Positions 32,992 to 33,715 of a stretch of DNA of 33,715 bases are shown here, piece by piece (position 1 is the stretch's first letter; every line of letters begins with the position of its first letter). Where the stretch lies: NCBI GenBank assembly GCA_026996165.1, contig JALWMP010000167.1, positions 1 through 33,715 of the forward strand. Direction: 5' to 3'. The translations under genes and the position numbers were made by a program. Source of the stretch: Campylobacteraceae bacterium (lineage in GTDB: Bacteria; Campylobacterota; Campylobacteria; Campylobacterales; Sulfurovaceae). Below the pieces are notes generated by a model, which was not told where the DNA came from, did not search any database, and worked only from the letters and a program-made list of their open reading frames with translations.

Positions 32992-33715
32992 ATGAAAGTA
33001 TCACAATCAGCAAAAGAGAAGACAAAAGCAAAAATTCTTGAAGAGGCTGTTAATCTTATTATAGAAAAGGGGTTTAAGTCAGCTTCAATGAGAGAGATGG
33101 CTAAAAATGCAGGGGTATCAAATCCAACTATATATAACTACTTTCCTACTAAAGAGAAGATTGTCTATGCTTATGTAGAGCAAAAACATAAAGAGACGGC
33201 AGAGATTCTACAAAACATAGAAGATTTTCACACCTATACACTTCGTGAACAGCTACAGACACTCATTGAGACAGAGTTAGAGCTATATTTGGAAGATAGA
33301 GAGTTTATTATTCAAATCTCAGATATGGTTTTTCGTTCAGGTGGCTTAAAACTAGACTCTCTCTATGACTCAAATGCTCTCTTTATAGATATGGTTGCCG
33401 ATATATTAAGCATTGCCATAGAGGCAGGAGAGATTCCAAACCCACCTTTTGAGGAGTATCTACCACGTCTTTTTTGGGATTACTATATTATGGTAGTTGC
33501 CTATTGGGTCAAAGATGACTCTGAGATGTTTGCTAACACTACACAGTTTATTGACCACTCTTTAGGGGTTATTGAGGCGTTGTTACATTCAAATATCTTA
33601 AATAAGGCTAATGATTTGGGAATGTTTCTCTTTAAAACACACTTTCTCTCTGCCCTAGAGAGATTTAGTGTAAAAAAGAGAGGCTTTAGTAAGATAAAAC
33701 GAAAGTTTGGGGAGG
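32992..33715 (+). CDS. TetR-family transcriptional regulator, 3' end beyond window
   Basis: The ATG at 32992, with GGAG 6 bases upstream, opens a frame of 241 codons that runs off the window. The N-terminal helix-turn-helix is classic TetR: AKILEEAVNLIIEKGF, then SMREMAKNAGVSNPTIYNYF and PTKEKIVYAYV. A helical ligand/dimer domain follows (about 55-200). The extra C-terminal part is basic (VKKRGFSKIKRKFGE), so the whole protein is longer than the usual ~200 aa. The regulated genes probably lie just beyond the window; the divergent CAP gene is another candidate. Ligand unknown. Confidence 0.88.
   Translation, partial: MKVSQSAKEKTKAKILEEAVNLIIEKGFKSASMREMAKNAGVSNPTIYNYFPTKEKIVYAYVEQKHKETAEILQNIEDFHTYTLREQLQTLIETELELYLEDREFIIQISDMVFRSGGLKLDSLYDSNALFIDMVADILSIAIEAGEIPNPPFEEYLPRLFWDYYIMVVAYWVKDDSEMFANTTQFIDHSLGVIEALLHSNILNKANDLGMFLFKTHFLSALERFSVKKRGFSKIKRKFGE

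Overview
The window is AT-rich bacterial chromosome, almost entirely core housekeeping genes with short gaps. It most likely comes from a member of the Campylobacterota (Epsilonproteobacteria), perhaps a free-living Sulfurovum- or Sulfurimonas-like lineage. The reasons are the gene set and neighbourhoods: pyrG-recJ, rsmA-rnj with a long basic N-terminal extension on RNase J, rlmN followed by a tiny membrane ORF, and an rluD-like gene beside purB and nrdA. From memory these match the two flanks of oriC in Campylobacter jejuni. No phage, insertion sequence, CRISPR array or defence island is visible.

Layout. 1-4.1 kb: 3' end of dnaN, pyrG, recJ, with a perfect inverted-repeat (REP/BIME-like) element between the last two. 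4.1-4.8 kb: a self-contained small transcription unit (consensus promoter, 29-codon ORF, overlapping hairpins, terminator) and an orphan 114-aa ORF. 4.8-8.8 kb: dacB-mobA, convergent with a LysR regulator and purM. 8.9-10.8 kb: a TPR protein and a BaiN/HI0933-type flavoprotein. 10.8-14.1 kb, minus strand: a five-gene tRNA operon (Pro, His, Arg, Arg, Leu) with a perfect sigma-70 promoter, then tig, clpP and def. 14.2-19.3 kb: comM, divergent from a GspF/PilC-like protein, an RDD protein and an MFS transporter; a membrane-anchored helix-hairpin-helix protein converges on them. 19.4-25 kb: rnj and rsmA (overlapping, minus), then hisF, a short nucleoside-phosphorylase-like gene, rlmN and a 31-aa membrane ORF. 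25-27.5 kb: an RluA-family pseudouridine synthase (minus) and purB. 27.9-31.4 kb: nrdA interrupted by an in-frame intein. 31.4-33.7 kb: a CAP-domain secreted protein and the start of a TetR regulator.

What stands out. (1) The 369-residue NrdA intein carries a NUMOD4/HNH-type homing endonuclease between splicing block A and the rest of the splicing domain, not at the usual place between blocks B and F. (2) Three parS-like sites (consensus TGTTTCACGTGAAACA; two exact, one with 15 of 16 bases) lie within about 4.3 kb, two of them inside genes. This marks the region as a probable ParB-loading, origin-proximal zone. (3) Two families of short palindromic repeats each begin with a GTAG tetranucleotide, as expected of REP sequences mobilised by a RAYT transposase. 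(4) rsmA and rnj overlap by 74 bases, and both frames there encode polar, charged tails.

Themes are nucleotide supply (pyrG, purM, purB, nrdA), DNA replication and repair (dnaN, recJ, comM), RNA maturation and modification (rnj, rsmA, rlmN, the pseudouridine synthase, tRNAs) and protein maturation (tig, clpP, def).
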